A DNA stretch of 35,999 bases from JBBQWT01 sp038210375 (GCA_038210375.1 JBBQWT010000030.1:1-35999), one strand, 5' to 3'. Positions 8,079 through 17,280 are shown, counted from the first letter of the stretch. Numbers and translations are program-made. Notes: a model not told the origin generated them from the letters alone.

Positions 8079-9023
8079 TTATTTCGCGGGCTTCTCGCCG
8101 GCGTGGCCATGATTGCGGTAGGGCACGTCGGCCCTGGTCTGCTTCACGTCGGCGTAAAGGGTGTCAATCCATTCATCGGTCTTGATGAATCCCTTGCCGT
8201 ACTGGTCCTCATACGCGGCCAGAATGTGGGATTTTTTCATCTCATCCGCGGATAGATTTTTCCTGATGCCGCCGGCCACCAGGGCGCGGGTATCCTGCAG
8301 CATCTTCACGAACTTGCGAACGTCGTCGCCGGTGGATAGCGGGCCGTGGCCGGGAATAAATCTGGCGTCCGCGGGCGCGATCTGCAGCACCTTCTCGACC
8401 CCCGCGATCATTCCGCTGACCGAGCCGCCGCTGGCCACGTCCACGAAGGGAAAACCGTAGGTCACGAAGTCGTCTCCCATGTGGATTACGTTGGACTGGG
8501 TAAAGAAAATCACGCTGTCGCCGTCGGTATGGCCTGCGGGAAAATAAATGGCGCGAATATCTTCGCCGTTGAGATGCACGGTGGCGCGATCGTTGAACGT
8601 GACCACGGGCAATGCGCCGGGAGCGGCCGGCGGGGTAACATTGCCGCGCACGGTGGTTCCCTCCGCCAGCCGCTTGCGCACGTTTTCCTGGGCGATGATC
8701 GTTCCCTGTTTGGCGAACTCCTGGTTACCGCCGGTGTGGTCGTAGTGGTAATGAGTATTGATGATGAAGCGCACCGGCTTGTCGGTAATACCCTTCAACG
8801 CAGCCTCAATTTTGGGCGCCAGCGGCGCAAACTGGTCATCCACGATGACGATGCCGTCGGGGCCGACCGACGCGCCTATATTTCCGCCTGCGCCTTGCAG
8901 CATGTAAACCGTGCCATTCACCTTCTGCACCTTGATCTCGACTTTGGAGTAGTCAGGGGCGGTCTGCGCCGAAATTGGCGCGGCCAGCAGCGCCGATGCC
9001 ACAGCAATGTGCCAGATCTTCAT
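8079..9023 (-). CDS. Secreted metallo-beta-lactamase-fold hydrolase
   Basis: 314 aa from the ATG at 9021-9023, which follows GAAGGAGTTCCTT; longer readings lack both ribosome binding site and family likeness. Signal peptide at residues 1-20 (ends PISAQ). The metal ligands of the fold are all present: HYHYDH at 91-96 (HxHxDH), His165 in AGHTDGD, Asp184 in MGDDF and His226 in PGHG. A two-zinc hydrolase is expected. The family includes glyoxalase II-like enzymes, lactonases and class B beta-lactamase relatives; the C-terminal region does not settle which. It is divergent from the VOC gene (123 bp), which raises the chance of a shared detoxification role, but this is inference. Confidence 0.88.
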   Translation of the reverse strand: MKIWHIAVASALLAAPISAQTAPDYSKVEIKVQKVNGTVYMLQGAGGNIGASVGPDGIVIVDDQFAPLAPKIEAALKGITDKPVRFIINTHYHYDHTGGNQEFAKQGTIIAQENVRKRLAEGTTVRGNVTPPAAPGALPVVTFNDRATVHLNGEDIRAIYFPAGHTDGDSVIFFTQSNVIHMGDDFVTYGFPFVDVASGGSVSGMIAGVEKVLQIAPADARFIPGHGPLSTGDDVRKFVKMLQDTRALVAGGIRKNLSADEMKKSHILAAYEDQYGKGFIKTDEWIDTLYADVKQTRADVPYRNHGHAGEKPAK

Positions 9024-9146
9024 AAGGAACTCCTTCAATATGCCGAATCGGTCACTTGCCGATTGCGGCGCCGAAAGCAATTGTATTGGAACCTCGCGCG
9101 TCATGGCGATTGCGGGCGGGAGTATCATGCCCGGCAGGAGAATTTT

Positions 9147-9590
9147 ATGACAGAGAATGCAATGAAACCTGAACCCGGCCGGGTGCTGGGGATTGGCGGA
9201 GTGTTCCTCAAATCCCCCGACCATGCCCGCCTGCAGTCCTGGTATGAAGCTAACCTGGGACTGCGCAACGATCCCTCCGCCGGCATCATGCTGCACTGGC
9301 GGTCAGATGAAAATCCTGATGAACGCCATATGACCGTGTGGTCGGCGTTTGCCGACACCTCGAAGTACTTTGATCCCAGCAAGGCGCCTTTCATGATCAA
9401 TTACATCGTGGATGATATTGACGCGATGCTGGCCAGACTCAAGGCCGCTGGCGCGACCATCGACGACAAACGGGAAGACCACGATTATGGCCGGTTCGCG
9501 TGGGCTTACGATTGCGATGGCAATAAGATCGAATTGTGGGAGCCTCCGAAGGCCAACCCTTCCGACGACACGGCAGGGCAGAAAACGTAG
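9147..9590 (+). CDS. VOC-family (glyoxalase/bleomycin resistance-like) protein
   Basis: 147 aa from the ATG at 9147, preceded by GGCAGGAG. A single vicinal oxygen chelate domain: the first half runs from VLGIGGVFLKSPDHARLQSW to the strands around MLHWRSD, the second from INYIVDDIDAMLARLKAAGA to the final YDCDGNKIELWEP, where the Glu is a usual metal ligand. Such proteins act as isomerases, dioxygenases or sequestering proteins; the reaction cannot be read from sequence. The class III aminotransferase gene follows 128 bp later in the same direction. Confidence 0.88.
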   Translation: MTENAMKPEPGRVLGIGGVFLKSPDHARLQSWYEANLGLRNDPSAGIMLHWRSDENPDERHMTVWSAFADTSKYFDPSKAPFMINYIVDDIDAMLARLKAAGATIDDKREDHDYGRFAWAYDCDGNKIELWEPPKANPSDDTAGQKT

Positions 9591-9718
9591 AAACTTTGGA
9601 GCGCCGGGGCGCCGCGGGGATGCCAGGGATTCCGCGGCTTCCGATCGGAATGACACTCTTACACGGAACGATGGCGTCGCTCGAATACCAGCGGCGCCAT
9701 CAGGAAAGAGGAATTGGC

Positions 9719-11074
9719 ATGAACGAGAACAAACCCGCGGAGATGTCTTCCGCTGAAGTCATCAAGCTGACGACTAAATACACCTATGGCACCTGGCGGT
9801 TTCAAAAAGGATGGAAGCCGCGCCACATCGTGGCTGCCGAGGGCTGCTATTTTTTCGATTCCGATGGCAAAAAGTATCTGGATTTTTCCGGCCAGCTCAT
9901 GTGCATGCACCTCGGCCACAAGAACCAGGCAGTGGTGGAAGCCATTCAGAAGCAGGCGGCGCTGCTGCCTTTCATCGGTCCGGGATATGCCACCACCGTA
10001 CGCGCCGAGCTCACCAAGGTTCTACTGGAAGTGCTGCCCAAAGGCCTGGAGAAGTTTTTCTTTACCACCTCGGGCACCGAAGCCAACGAAGCCGCTTTCA
10101 AGATTGCGCGGATGTACACCGGCAAGACCAAGATCATTTCCCGCTACCGCTCCTATCATGGCTCTACCATGGGCGCAATCGCGGCCACCGGCGACTTCCG
10201 GCGATGGGCGATGGAGCCTACGGGCAAGATTCCCGGAGTGATCTTTTCTCCGGAAGTGAATTGCTACAAGTGTCCCATCGGGCATACCTATCCGCAATGC
10301 GATATCGCGTGCGCCAGTTACCTGGAGCACATGATCGTCAACGAAAGTGACGTGGCGGCGGTGATCGTGGAGCCGGTGGTCGGCACCAACGGGGTGCTGG
10401 TGCCGCCGCCGGAATATATGCCGCGCCTGCGCCAGATTTGCGACCGCTACCAGGTGCTGCTGATCGCCGATGAGGTCATGACCGGCTGGGGACGCACCGG
10501 GAAATGGTTTGCCATGGACCACTGGGGCGTCGTTCCCGACATTCTGACCACCGCCAAGGGACTCACCAACGCCTCAATTCCGCTGGGTTTATGCGCCACC
10601 AGCGCAAAAATCGGCGACTATTTCGACGATCACTTCTTTTCCCACGGCCATACTTACGAGGCCCATCCGCTGACTCTGGCGCCGGCCATTGCCGCCATCA
10701 ACGAAATCAAGAGAATGAACCTGGTGGAGCGCTCCAACGAAATGGGAGCCTACCTGGGTGGCCATCTCAACCAGTTAAAGGCGAAACATCCGTCCATTGG
10801 CGAGGTGCGCGGCATGGGATTGTTCTGGGGCCTGGAGATGGTCAAGAACCACGCGGCCAAAACCCCATTCAACACCTACGCCGACAAGGCCGCGGGAAAA
10901 CCCACGGTGGTGGATATGGTGGCGGCCCAGATGATGAACCAGGGGGTGTTCATTCAATCGTGGGTAAGCCACTTTGTGATTGCGCCGCCGCTGATTGCGA
11001 GTAAAGAAGAGCTCGATATCGGAGTCAAAGCCCTGGATGAGGCGCTGGGAATTGCGGATGCCGCCATGGGGTAG
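9719..11074 (+). CDS. Class III PLP-dependent aminotransferase
   Basis: 451 aa. The ATG at 9719-9721 follows AGAGGAATTGGC; an in-frame reading further upstream has no family likeness. It carries the fold-type I marks: SGTEANEAAFKIAR for phosphate binding, IADEVMTGWGRTG with Asp251 pairing the PLP nitrogen, and TTAKGLTN with the Schiff-base Lys280. The family transfers amino groups from omega-amines or amino acids to pyruvate or 2-oxoglutarate. A four-cysteine patch (Cys182, 185, 194, 198 in NCYKCPIGHTYPQCDIAC) is seen in some taurine/beta-alanine/putrescine-type members. The exact donor is not decided. Confidence 0.92.
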   Translation: MNENKPAEMSSAEVIKLTTKYTYGTWRFQKGWKPRHIVAAEGCYFFDSDGKKYLDFSGQLMCMHLGHKNQAVVEAIQKQAALLPFIGPGYATTVRAELTKVLLEVLPKGLEKFFFTTSGTEANEAAFKIARMYTGKTKIISRYRSYHGSTMGAIAATGDFRRWAMEPTGKIPGVIFSPEVNCYKCPIGHTYPQCDIACASYLEHMIVNESDVAAVIVEPVVGTNGVLVPPPEYMPRLRQICDRYQVLLIADEVMTGWGRTGKWFAMDHWGVVPDILTTAKGLTNASIPLGLCATSAKIGDYFDDHFFSHGHTYEAHPLTLAPAIAAINEIKRMNLVERSNEMGAYLGGHLNQLKAKHPSIGEVRGMGLFWGLEMVKNHAAKTPFNTYADKAAGKPTVVDMVAAQMMNQGVFIQSWVSHFVIAPPLIASKEELDIGVKALDEALGIADAAMG

Positions 11075-11101
11075 GAGGAGTTTGGAGGCTTGCCCGGCGA
11101 C

Positions 11102-11623
11102 ATGCATATTGAATACGAAATCTCGGAACCGGATTTTCTCGATGGCCAGCAGTTGGCCATAAAGCATTCTAATGTGATGATTGTGCGATGCTCCCGAATC
11201 GGAAGCTGGTTCACGATCGCAATTTTGTATTTACTGATGTATGCGGCCATCACTAAACACAATTTCGTGACCCTTATGGGAACGGTCCTGCTCTATGTTG
11301 CCATCATTTTAATGTCGGTATTGAACAAGAACGCTCGCAAAGAGTATTACAAAAGTTGTATTTCACTGCATGGGCCATTTTTCGTGGATATTGGAGAGGG
11401 TGGCATCGAGATCAAAGGTCCCGTGATTTCCTCAACCATGCAGTGGTCCTTTTTTAGCAAGTTTTTTGAAGATCAAAAGACTTTCCTTATCTTTCACAAG
11501 GGCGGATTGACCTATAACTCCATACCGAAGCGCATTCTGTCGGAGGCACAAGTGATGGAGCTTCGGGCGACTCTTGAACGACACCTTTCCCCCGCCAATT
11601 CTGAAATCGACGGCAACATCTGA
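11102..11623 (+). CDS. YcxB-like membrane protein
   Basis: 173 aa from the ATG at 11102; a TTG at 11090 is an alternative, and GGAGGAG/GGAGG boxes upstream do not decide. The ATG gives MHIEYEISEPDFLDGQQL, which fits the usual opening of YcxB-type proteins (IEYEITEEDY-like). Two adjacent membrane segments lie around residues 33-78 (WFTIAILYLLMYAAI, VTLMGTVLLYVAIILMSV). The C-terminal part begins with GEGGIEIKGPVISSTMQWSF and includes a likely surface-exposed beta domain (TFLIFHKGGLTYNSIPKRIL). Function of the family is unknown. Confidence 0.75.
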   Translation: MHIEYEISEPDFLDGQQLAIKHSNVMIVRCSRIGSWFTIAILYLLMYAAITKHNFVTLMGTVLLYVAIILMSVLNKNARKEYYKSCISLHGPFFVDIGEGGIEIKGPVISSTMQWSFFSKFFEDQKTFLIFHKGGLTYNSIPKRILSEAQVMELRATLERHLSPANSEIDGNI

Positions 11624-12091
11624 GAAACCAACATGACAGGCCGCCCCGAGGCCGAGCCAGGTCCCCGCGCTGTCCATTTATTCTTGCACTGGATGAAGAA
11701 TTCCCACGAGGCTCGCTAAGGATGTCCGCGTCGAAATGAACGTCGCCTATTGATGGGAGCAGCAGGTATCCGGGTCTGTGCCACAACTAAGACCCTCAAA
11801 CGCGAAGAACTCTTCAGCCTGTTGAAAAGCGCTTTTTCATAAGCGGCTTTTAGCCGCGGCGTCTTTGAGATTCATGGGAAAAGATCCGAACCTCAGACGC
11901 GTTCAAAGAAAACGCAAGGTCCTTCGCTCAAACAAGAAGCAAGAGCTCGCTCCAGGATGACAAGGTTCAGGGGGTCCTTTGCTAGTGAACTTTTCTCATG
12001 CAACTTCTTGGGGTTTCGGCGGAAAGAGCAAAAAACACAACAAATACTTTGATGTCAAATAATTGCCTTCTTCGCTCCATCGCTGATTCTT
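11624..12091. other. Intergenic stretch with one REP-like palindrome
   Basis: About 470 bases between a plus-strand and a minus-strand gene end. Apart from the REP-like repeat at 11809-11861 nothing coding or structured stands out; short readings in both strands lack ribosome binding sites. Confidence 0.6.
11809..11861 (+). repeat. REP-like palindromic repeat, copy A
   Basis: The sequence ACTCTTCAGCCTGTTGAAAA through to AGCCGCGGCG, with a perfect hairpin GCGGCT-TTT-AGCCGC. The minus strand of 17447-17497 has the same order of blocks: ACTCTTCAG, TATAAGC, GGCTTTAGCCGCGGCG. Both copies are intergenic and next to gene ends. Confidence 0.6.
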
Positions 12092-14056
12092 CTATGGCCC
12101 GGTCACGACCGGCAGCTCTATGAAGCTGGCTTCGTCTGGGGTGTGATAGATGCGCTGGGTGGCCTTGCGGTAATCCCCGGGCTTGGCGGTGAAGATGCTG
12201 GGGACGTAGGTCTGCGGGTTGCGGTCATACAACGGGAACCAACTGGATTGCACCTGCACCATGATTCTGTGGTGCGCCAGGAAGACATGATTGGCGGCGG
12301 GCAGCGGGAAACGATACTTCAACGGCACTCCCGGGGTCAAGGCTTTGGCATTCTCGAAGCTCTCGCGATAGCGGCCGCGAAAAATGTCGGCGGAAATCAT
12401 TAGCTGGTAACCGCCCATTGCAGGGTCGGCCGCGACTTCCGGCGGGTATACGTCGATCACTTTTACCACCCAATCGGAATCGGTGCCGCTGGTGGAGGCC
12501 AGCAGGTTGGCAATGGGCTGGCCGGCGATCTTCAGGGGCGCGCTCAGCTCATCGGATACATACACCGCGACATCGGGCCTGCCCGAGGCTTCGCGTTGAT
12601 CATCCACCAGCCATTGTTTCCAGGTCACCGCCCGGGGGCCGTCGATGGGCGCGATGGGCCGGGAGCGGTACGGCACCGGCTTCGCCGGATCGGAAATGTA
12701 CTCATCGAATTTGGTATCGGTGGCGGCGGGCGCGGTGAATCCCAGCTTCGAGCCGGTGGCGAGATAGAGCGGAGTGGGACGAATCCCGCACGGGTCGCGC
12801 CCTTCACAGCCCAATGGCCAGGACGAAAGTTTATGCCATGTGTTAGTGCCGGTTTCAAAAGCGATAACCGGCGGAATGTTGGCTTTGGGCGCTCCATCCT
12901 TCAGGTACTGGTCGAGAAAAGGCCGCAGGATCTCGCGGCGGAAATAGAGCGAAGTATCACTGCCAAATTTCAGCGCACCCAGTGAGCTGCCTTCGTGAAT
13001 CTGCTGGCCGTGATACCAGGGGCCCAGCGCCAGAAACACTTTGTCGTTGTGGGTGTCTTTGAGCTTGATGGCCTTGTACACCGCGAGGGCGCCGTAAATA
13101 TCTTCCTGGTCCCAAAGTCCCGAGACCAGCATGACTGGGACGTTCAGCGGCTGCGCGGCCAGCACGCGATCCATCGCCTGGTCGCGCCAGAAAGCGTCGT
13201 AGGCGGGATGCTGCAGGATTTTGCGCCAGAATCCAACCTGCTCCAGGCCGTGGCGGCGGCCCATCTCGCCCGCGGAACCAGCTTGCATGAATTCGTCGTA
13301 ATCATCGTAGTGCCCGCTCCACCATTTGGCCTCGGAGGTGCGAGTGCCTTCCTGCTGGTAAATGTAGCCCATGTTCTGCTGGCGAAATGCGCCGTTATGG
13401 AACCAGTCGTCGCCCATCCACCCATCGACCATGGGATTCATGGGCACCGAAACCTTGAGTGCGGGATGAGGATTCACCAGCGCCATCAAGGGAAGGAAGC
13501 CGTCGTATGAAATCCCCAGGATGCCGACTTTGCCGTTGCTTTCGGCAATGTTTTTGACCAGCCAGTCGATGGTGTCGTAGGTATCGGTGGCATGATCGAC
13601 GGCGGTGGGGTTCTGCGGGCCGTGCAGCGGACGGTTCATGACGTAATCGCCTTCCGAGCCATACTTGCCGCGCACGTCCTGCACCACCCGAATGTATCCG
13701 CCCTCGACGATCACGTCGGTGGCGTTGTCGTACCCTTCAAGAATGGGCCCGAGGTGGGAGCTCGGAGTATGGCTGGTGAGATCGGTCGCGCCATAAGGCG
13801 TGCGCGTCAGCAGAATGGGCGCGCCTTTGGCGCCGCGCGGAACCAGAATGACGGTATGCAGACGGGCCCCGTCGCGCATGGGGACCATGACCTCGCGGCG
13901 CGAGTAATCGAAGCCTTCTTCCGATGGCGTCAGCACCGCGGGAGTTTCGCTGGGAAAGTTAACCGGTGCGGGCGGCGCCTGGGAGGTGCAGGTTGCAGAC
14001 AAAACCAGTGTGGCCAGAACTATGCCGGCATGGGGAAAGTGATTTGCGATCTTCAT
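12092..14056 (-). CDS. CocE/NonD-family hydrolase, alpha-amino acid ester hydrolase-like
   Basis: 654 aa, secreted (signal peptide 1-22, with Cys23 that could carry lipid though the -1 residue is Thr). The alpha/beta hydrolase domain has the nucleophile elbow GISYDG with Ser183; the acid is expected in SGLWDQED and the His in LGPWYHG. The oxyanion region reads TRTPYG, and DVRGKYGSEGDYVM is typical. The stretch DGWMGDDWFHNGAFRQ supplies the carboxylate cluster that binds the substrate amino group in alpha-amino acid ester hydrolases. A C-terminal jelly-roll (PepX_C type) covers roughly residues 440-650. Known relatives hydrolyse or transfer acyl groups of amino acid esters and beta-lactams. 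The start ATG follows GAGGAATCATTC. Standing alone, with no clear operon. Confidence 0.9.
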   Translation of the reverse strand: MKIANHFPHAGIVLATLVLSATCTSQAPPAPVNFPSETPAVLTPSEEGFDYSRREVMVPMRDGARLHTVILVPRGAKGAPILLTRTPYGATDLTSHTPSSHLGPILEGYDNATDVIVEGGYIRVVQDVRGKYGSEGDYVMNRPLHGPQNPTAVDHATDTYDTIDWLVKNIAESNGKVGILGISYDGFLPLMALVNPHPALKVSVPMNPMVDGWMGDDWFHNGAFRQQNMGYIYQQEGTRTSEAKWWSGHYDDYDEFMQAGSAGEMGRRHGLEQVGFWRKILQHPAYDAFWRDQAMDRVLAAQPLNVPVMLVSGLWDQEDIYGALAVYKAIKLKDTHNDKVFLALGPWYHGQQIHEGSSLGALKFGSDTSLYFRREILRPFLDQYLKDGAPKANIPPVIAFETGTNTWHKLSSWPLGCEGRDPCGIRPTPLYLATGSKLGFTAPAATDTKFDEYISDPAKPVPYRSRPIAPIDGPRAVTWKQWLVDDQREASGRPDVAVYVSDELSAPLKIAGQPIANLLASTSGTDSDWVVKVIDVYPPEVAADPAMGGYQLMISADIFRGRYRESFENAKALTPGVPLKYRFPLPAANHVFLAHHRIMVQVQSSWFPLYDRNPQTYVPSIFTAKPGDYRKATQRIYHTPDEASFIELPVVTGP

Positions 14057-14183
14057 GAATGATTCCTCGCCGCCTGAGAGATTATCACGCGCGAAAAACC
14101 GCGATCGCGCGGGGGTTGGGAATGAAGCGGGGGAAGTGCGACAATCATAGCGGTCTTTACGCTGGTCTCAGGAGCTTGCCGAC

Positions 14184-14447
14184 ATGGCGTGCGATAAACA
14201 AACTTTTCTGGGGGTAACCCCGGACGCTTTTAACTGCCTGATTGCCAAGGCAACGGCCAACGGGATGCCGATCAGCGGAAATTCCGGCCAGGCTTCCGAG
14301 GGAGGCTTCACCCTGGCATGGAACTACAATCCCGAGGCGCAAATGCTCGACATCCAATGCCTGGAATCGCCCTTCATGGCGCCCTGCCTGATGATCAACG
14401 GCAAAATCGAAAGCATGGTGAGGGAATGCACTGGGACCGCGACCTGA
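14184..14447 (+). CDS. Small hypothetical protein, 87 aa
   Basis: Not recognised. The ATG follows CAGGAG by 9 bases. No signal peptide or membrane segment. It has five cysteines, including one near each end (MACDK, RECTGT), and a middle rich in Gly/Ala/Asn. It is divergent from the esterase-like gene (127 bp between starts). The good start site and codon use like its neighbours support it as real. Confidence 0.6.
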   Translation: MACDKQTFLGVTPDAFNCLIAKATANGMPISGNSGQASEGGFTLAWNYNPEAQMLDIQCLESPFMAPCLMINGKIESMVRECTGTAT

Positions 14448-14594
14448 CTGCCGGGCTCTGGTTCCCTGTTTGACCTGCGTTCAGTCCCGCCTCTCACGGC
14501 TGAATAGTTTTGCCGGTTGCATCGCAAAATGCTGGCGCCCCAGGTGTTTTGAATCCACTTGCCGCCTCAGATTGCGCACCCAAAAATTAGTGTT

Positions 14595-14706
14595 AACCTG
14601 ATAGCCTGATTTCGAATGCACATCAGGTTGCCGGGAGATTTCCCGGGAAGAATCGAAGGTCAGCCAGCATTACCTCGTTCTGGGGGCTGGTAAAAGGAGC
14701 AGAAAA
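14595..14706 (+). promoter_or_regulatory. Structured leader upstream of the GNAT gene
   Basis: Upstream of the ATG at 14707 are a perfect 8-bp inverted repeat AACCTGAT (14595-14602)/ATCAGGTT (14622-14629) and directly after it a hairpin CCGGGA-GATT-TCCCGG (14631-14646). A third pairing CCAGC/GCTGG may form closer to the AAAAGGAG ribosome binding site. It could be an operator plus a folded 5' leader. It matches no riboswitch class that I recognise. Confidence 0.35.
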
Positions 14707-15270
14707 ATGCCGACAACTTTTGACGATGGTGGCCGGGTATATCTCCGCCCCATTGAGAAGGCGGACGTTTCGGAAGAGTACGTCTCCTGGTTTCAAGATA
14801 CTGTGGTCACCGCTTTCCTGGAGTCGAAAAACCTGAACCAGGAAGCCATTCTGCAATACATTGAAACCGGTAAGCGAACTGGCAGCTATCATATGTACGC
14901 GGTCTGCTTCAAAGAAAACGACAAGCACATCGGCAATCTAAAGCTCGGCCCCATCAACCAGCGGCATAAGACTTCCGACCTGGTGACGGTCATCGGAGAC
15001 ACAGCCTATTGGGGCAAAGGTCTGGCCACCGAGGCCGTTCGCATTGGCAACCGTATCGCGTTCGATGAACTTGACCTGCGCAAACTGAGCGGTGGCATTT
15101 ATGCCGATAACCTGGGGGCGGTGAAGTCTTACACCAAGGCGGGCTGGGTGGTAGAAGGCAGACTGGCCGGCCAGGTGACACTGGATGGCAAGGTGTTGGA
15201 TGAAATCCTTATCAGCTGTTTCAATCCTAAATACTTCGACATGGTTGACGGCAAAGCCGTGCCGAAATAG
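14707..15270 (+). CDS. GNAT-family N-acetyltransferase (RimJ/RimL type)
   Basis: 187 aa, ATG after AAAAGGAGCAGAAAA. It opens like RimJ/RimL proteins (GGRVYLRPIEKADVSEEYVS). The acetyl-CoA binding motif A is DTAYWGKGLATEAVRIGNRI, and NLGAVKSYTKAGWVVEGRL is the usual C-terminal motif with the Asn that helps hold CoA. It transfers acetyl from acetyl-CoA to an amino group; the acceptor (protein N-terminus, antibiotic, nucleotide sugar) is not evident. Its long leader with inverted repeats suggests regulated expression. Confidence 0.88.
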   Translation: MPTTFDDGGRVYLRPIEKADVSEEYVSWFQDTVVTAFLESKNLNQEAILQYIETGKRTGSYHMYAVCFKENDKHIGNLKLGPINQRHKTSDLVTVIGDTAYWGKGLATEAVRIGNRIAFDELDLRKLSGGIYADNLGAVKSYTKAGWVVEGRLAGQVTLDGKVLDEILISCFNPKYFDMVDGKAVPK

Positions 15271-15338
15271 TCCGCGGAACCGACTCACTGCGGCCAGGAC
15301 TACGCTCACTCTTCAATCATCGGCATCAAGCTTGCGCC

Positions 15339-15367
15339 CCACCAATTCGGACCGTCCAAATTGGTGG
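15339..15367. terminator. Hairpin between convergent genes
   Basis: A perfect 9-bp stem CCACCAATT/AATTGGTGG with an 11-base loop lies between the GNAT gene end and the HD-domain gene end. No T-run follows on either strand, so it may mark transcript ends without being a classic intrinsic terminator. Confidence 0.35.
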
Positions 15368-15381
15368 ACGCGGCTGGTTTC

Positions 15382-16632
15382 CTATATTTTGTGCTGATTA
15401 CGCAGGCTACGCAGTTCGGTTCTTACCGCCTCAATTCCCTTCTGGCTGTAAATCATCAACAGGCGTTCGGCGGAAAGGTTGCTCAGCACCACGTTGCGGT
15501 AGTGGTTGTTGTAGGGCTTCACATCAGCCGGGTCATAACCGAATTCGGCGGCCAGCTTTTGCAGGATCAATTCGGCTGCATGGATTGCGGGTGCCGAATA
15601 GGTGAAGTCGGAATCCGACAGATAATGGATCGAATATTCCGCCAGCAGGTTGGGCAGTTGCGGCGACGCCGAATTGAGCTCGAGGCCGCGCAGTTGGCGT
15701 AGCGCCGGCAATCGCAATTGGCCTTCACGATCGACGGCCAGATATCCGGCGCCCACGGGATCGATCTGCGCCACGATGGCGGCGGCGCGCAGCCAGTTCA
15801 CAACCTTATATTCATTTCCCATCGAGGGTGATGAATGCGCCGATGCCTGGGTAATGACGAAATCCGCCGGCAGTTTTCTTTTCATGCTTTCAGCCAGGCC
15901 CAGAATGTGGTGAGCGCCGGTCCGCGAATCCCCGGGAGCGCCGTCATGATCGGTGCGGCCATTGCCTCCGAAATTCAACTCCGCCAACTCAGTGCCGTCA
16001 TCATGCCACTGAAACACTAAAACCTTGGCCCAGTCATGCCACAAAGGCGCGGCCACGATGACGTCATTGCTGATCGGTCCCTGCGTATCGCGAGAGGGCG
16101 CCAAGTACACTTCGCGATACTGAGCGGCAAGATTGATGGCGCTGATTTCGTTGTTCATCTCGTGGACGGCGAGCCCCCCAGGATAGGAGTGGTGGCCTCC
16201 GAAGGCACTGCCGGGCGCAGCTATAAAGGACTGGGGCAACCGCGGGCACTGGCTGGCCTCGTCGAGTACCGGCGGAAACACTCCCTCTACCAAACCCCCG
16301 GGAAATGAGGTTTCATCATTGGCGTCGATCAAGCCAGCGTCGGCAAGATTTTTCAAAACCGCTTTCTTGATCGGGAGAGTCATCCCGGCGCGATGGCGCA
16401 CGCAAGTCAACCGATTCCCCAGAGCGTCAACGGTTTCAGAGCGCAGGTGCGGGTCATCGATGGTTGCAGCCTGGCGCAACAGGTATGCGAACGACCGTTT
16501 GGCCAAGGGCGAACTCCGGCTGATGGCTTCGGCCCGGCTGTTACCCGAGCCAGGATCATTCCGAATAGGTCCGCAGTGCGCAAGTATCGCCATGCTTATC
16601 ACGGCGAATGCGGCCGGGCGGCTGAGTTTCAT
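15382..16632 (-). CDS. Secreted HD-domain protein
   Basis: 416 aa. The ATG at 16630-16632 follows CCGGAGATTCG. A signal peptide ends near Cys20 (MAILAHC), which is only lipobox-like. The middle has the order of ligands of HD phosphohydrolases: HHSYPGGLAVHE (His148, His157), LWHDWAK (His199-Asp200), GAHHILGLAE (His241/242) and SAHSSPS (His266). This layout is that of YhaM/HDc-type metal-dependent phosphohydrolases acting on nucleotides. A secreted HD protein is uncommon; most are cytoplasmic. No partner is evident: its neighbours are a GNAT enzyme (convergent) and a thioesterase (divergent). Activity is inferred. Confidence 0.72.
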   Translation of the reverse strand: MKLSRPAAFAVISMAILAHCGPIRNDPGSGNSRAEAISRSSPLAKRSFAYLLRQAATIDDPHLRSETVDALGNRLTCVRHRAGMTLPIKKAVLKNLADAGLIDANDETSFPGGLVEGVFPPVLDEASQCPRLPQSFIAAPGSAFGGHHSYPGGLAVHEMNNEISAINLAAQYREVYLAPSRDTQGPISNDVIVAAPLWHDWAKVLVFQWHDDGTELAELNFGGNGRTDHDGAPGDSRTGAHHILGLAESMKRKLPADFVITQASAHSSPSMGNEYKVVNWLRAAAIVAQIDPVGAGYLAVDREGQLRLPALRQLRGLELNSASPQLPNLLAEYSIHYLSDSDFTYSAPAIHAAELILQKLAAEFGYDPADVKPYNNHYRNVVLSNLSAERLLMIYSQKGIEAVRTELRSLRNQHKI

Positions 16633-16869
16633 CGAATCTCCGGGAGAGAAATTGGAGCACCCCCATGAGATTACCGCAGTGCAGGCGTCAGACTTCGCAG
16701 CCCCAGACTATTCCGCAGGGGCCTGGTCGCTTGTTCATTGGTGGTTAGGCAAGCGGGGCGCGAACTCAACGTTCGCCCTTCCCTGGTTTTTGACCACCAA
16801 GAGGGTTGCAGCAGAAAGGAAAACAAGTTTCAATCAATGTTTCCAACTTCCTGATATCAGGAGAATGCA

Positions 16870-17280
16870 GTGAATCAATCCAATAATGAGTACGGCCAGA
16901 TGCTTGAACGTTTTGCGGAAATACCGATCATGAAGACGCTTTCCCTGGAGATGGTCTCGGTGAACGCCGGAGAGGCCACTATGCGCATGCCTTACAGACG
17001 AGAACATGACGGGGTATTCGAAACCCTGCATGGCGGGCTGATGATGACTCTGGCGGATACCGCGGCGTGTGTTGCCGTCCTCACCCTCGCGGGGCCAGAG
17101 GCACGGATCACGACCACCGACATGAACATTAGATTTCTGAAGGGCTGCCGAACTGACTGCACGGCGGTGGCCAAGGTCATCAAGTTTGGGCGGACGCTCT
17201 CGCCGGTGGAAGTGCGGTTGCAGGATGCCGAAGGCGCGTTGCTGGCCATTGCCCAGGTTACTTATATGCGGCTGAAGTGA
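16870..17280 (+). CDS. PaaI-type hotdog thioesterase
   Basis: 136 aa from a GTG start at 16870, eleven bases after CAGGAG; the nearby ATG at 16865 runs at once into a stop. The hotdog motif FETLHGGLMMTLADTAACVA contains the HGG and catalytic-type Asp of PaaI/YdiI thioesterases, and TTTDMNIRFLKGC is the usual following strand. Such enzymes hydrolyse aryl- or acyl-CoA thioesters. It ends before an intergenic region with REP-like repeats. Confidence 0.9.
   Translation: MNQSNNEYGQMLERFAEIPIMKTLSLEMVSVNAGEATMRMPYRREHDGVFETLHGGLMMTLADTAACVAVLTLAGPEARITTTDMNIRFLKGCRTDCTAVAKVIKFGRTLSPVEVRLQDAEGALLAIAQVTYMRLK

Noticed and set aside
8346..9146. Long upstream extension of the VOC gene opposite the metallo-hydrolase gene
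   Set aside because: The extension is antisense to a gene with complete catalytic motifs, and the VOC start at 9147 has a good ribosome binding site.
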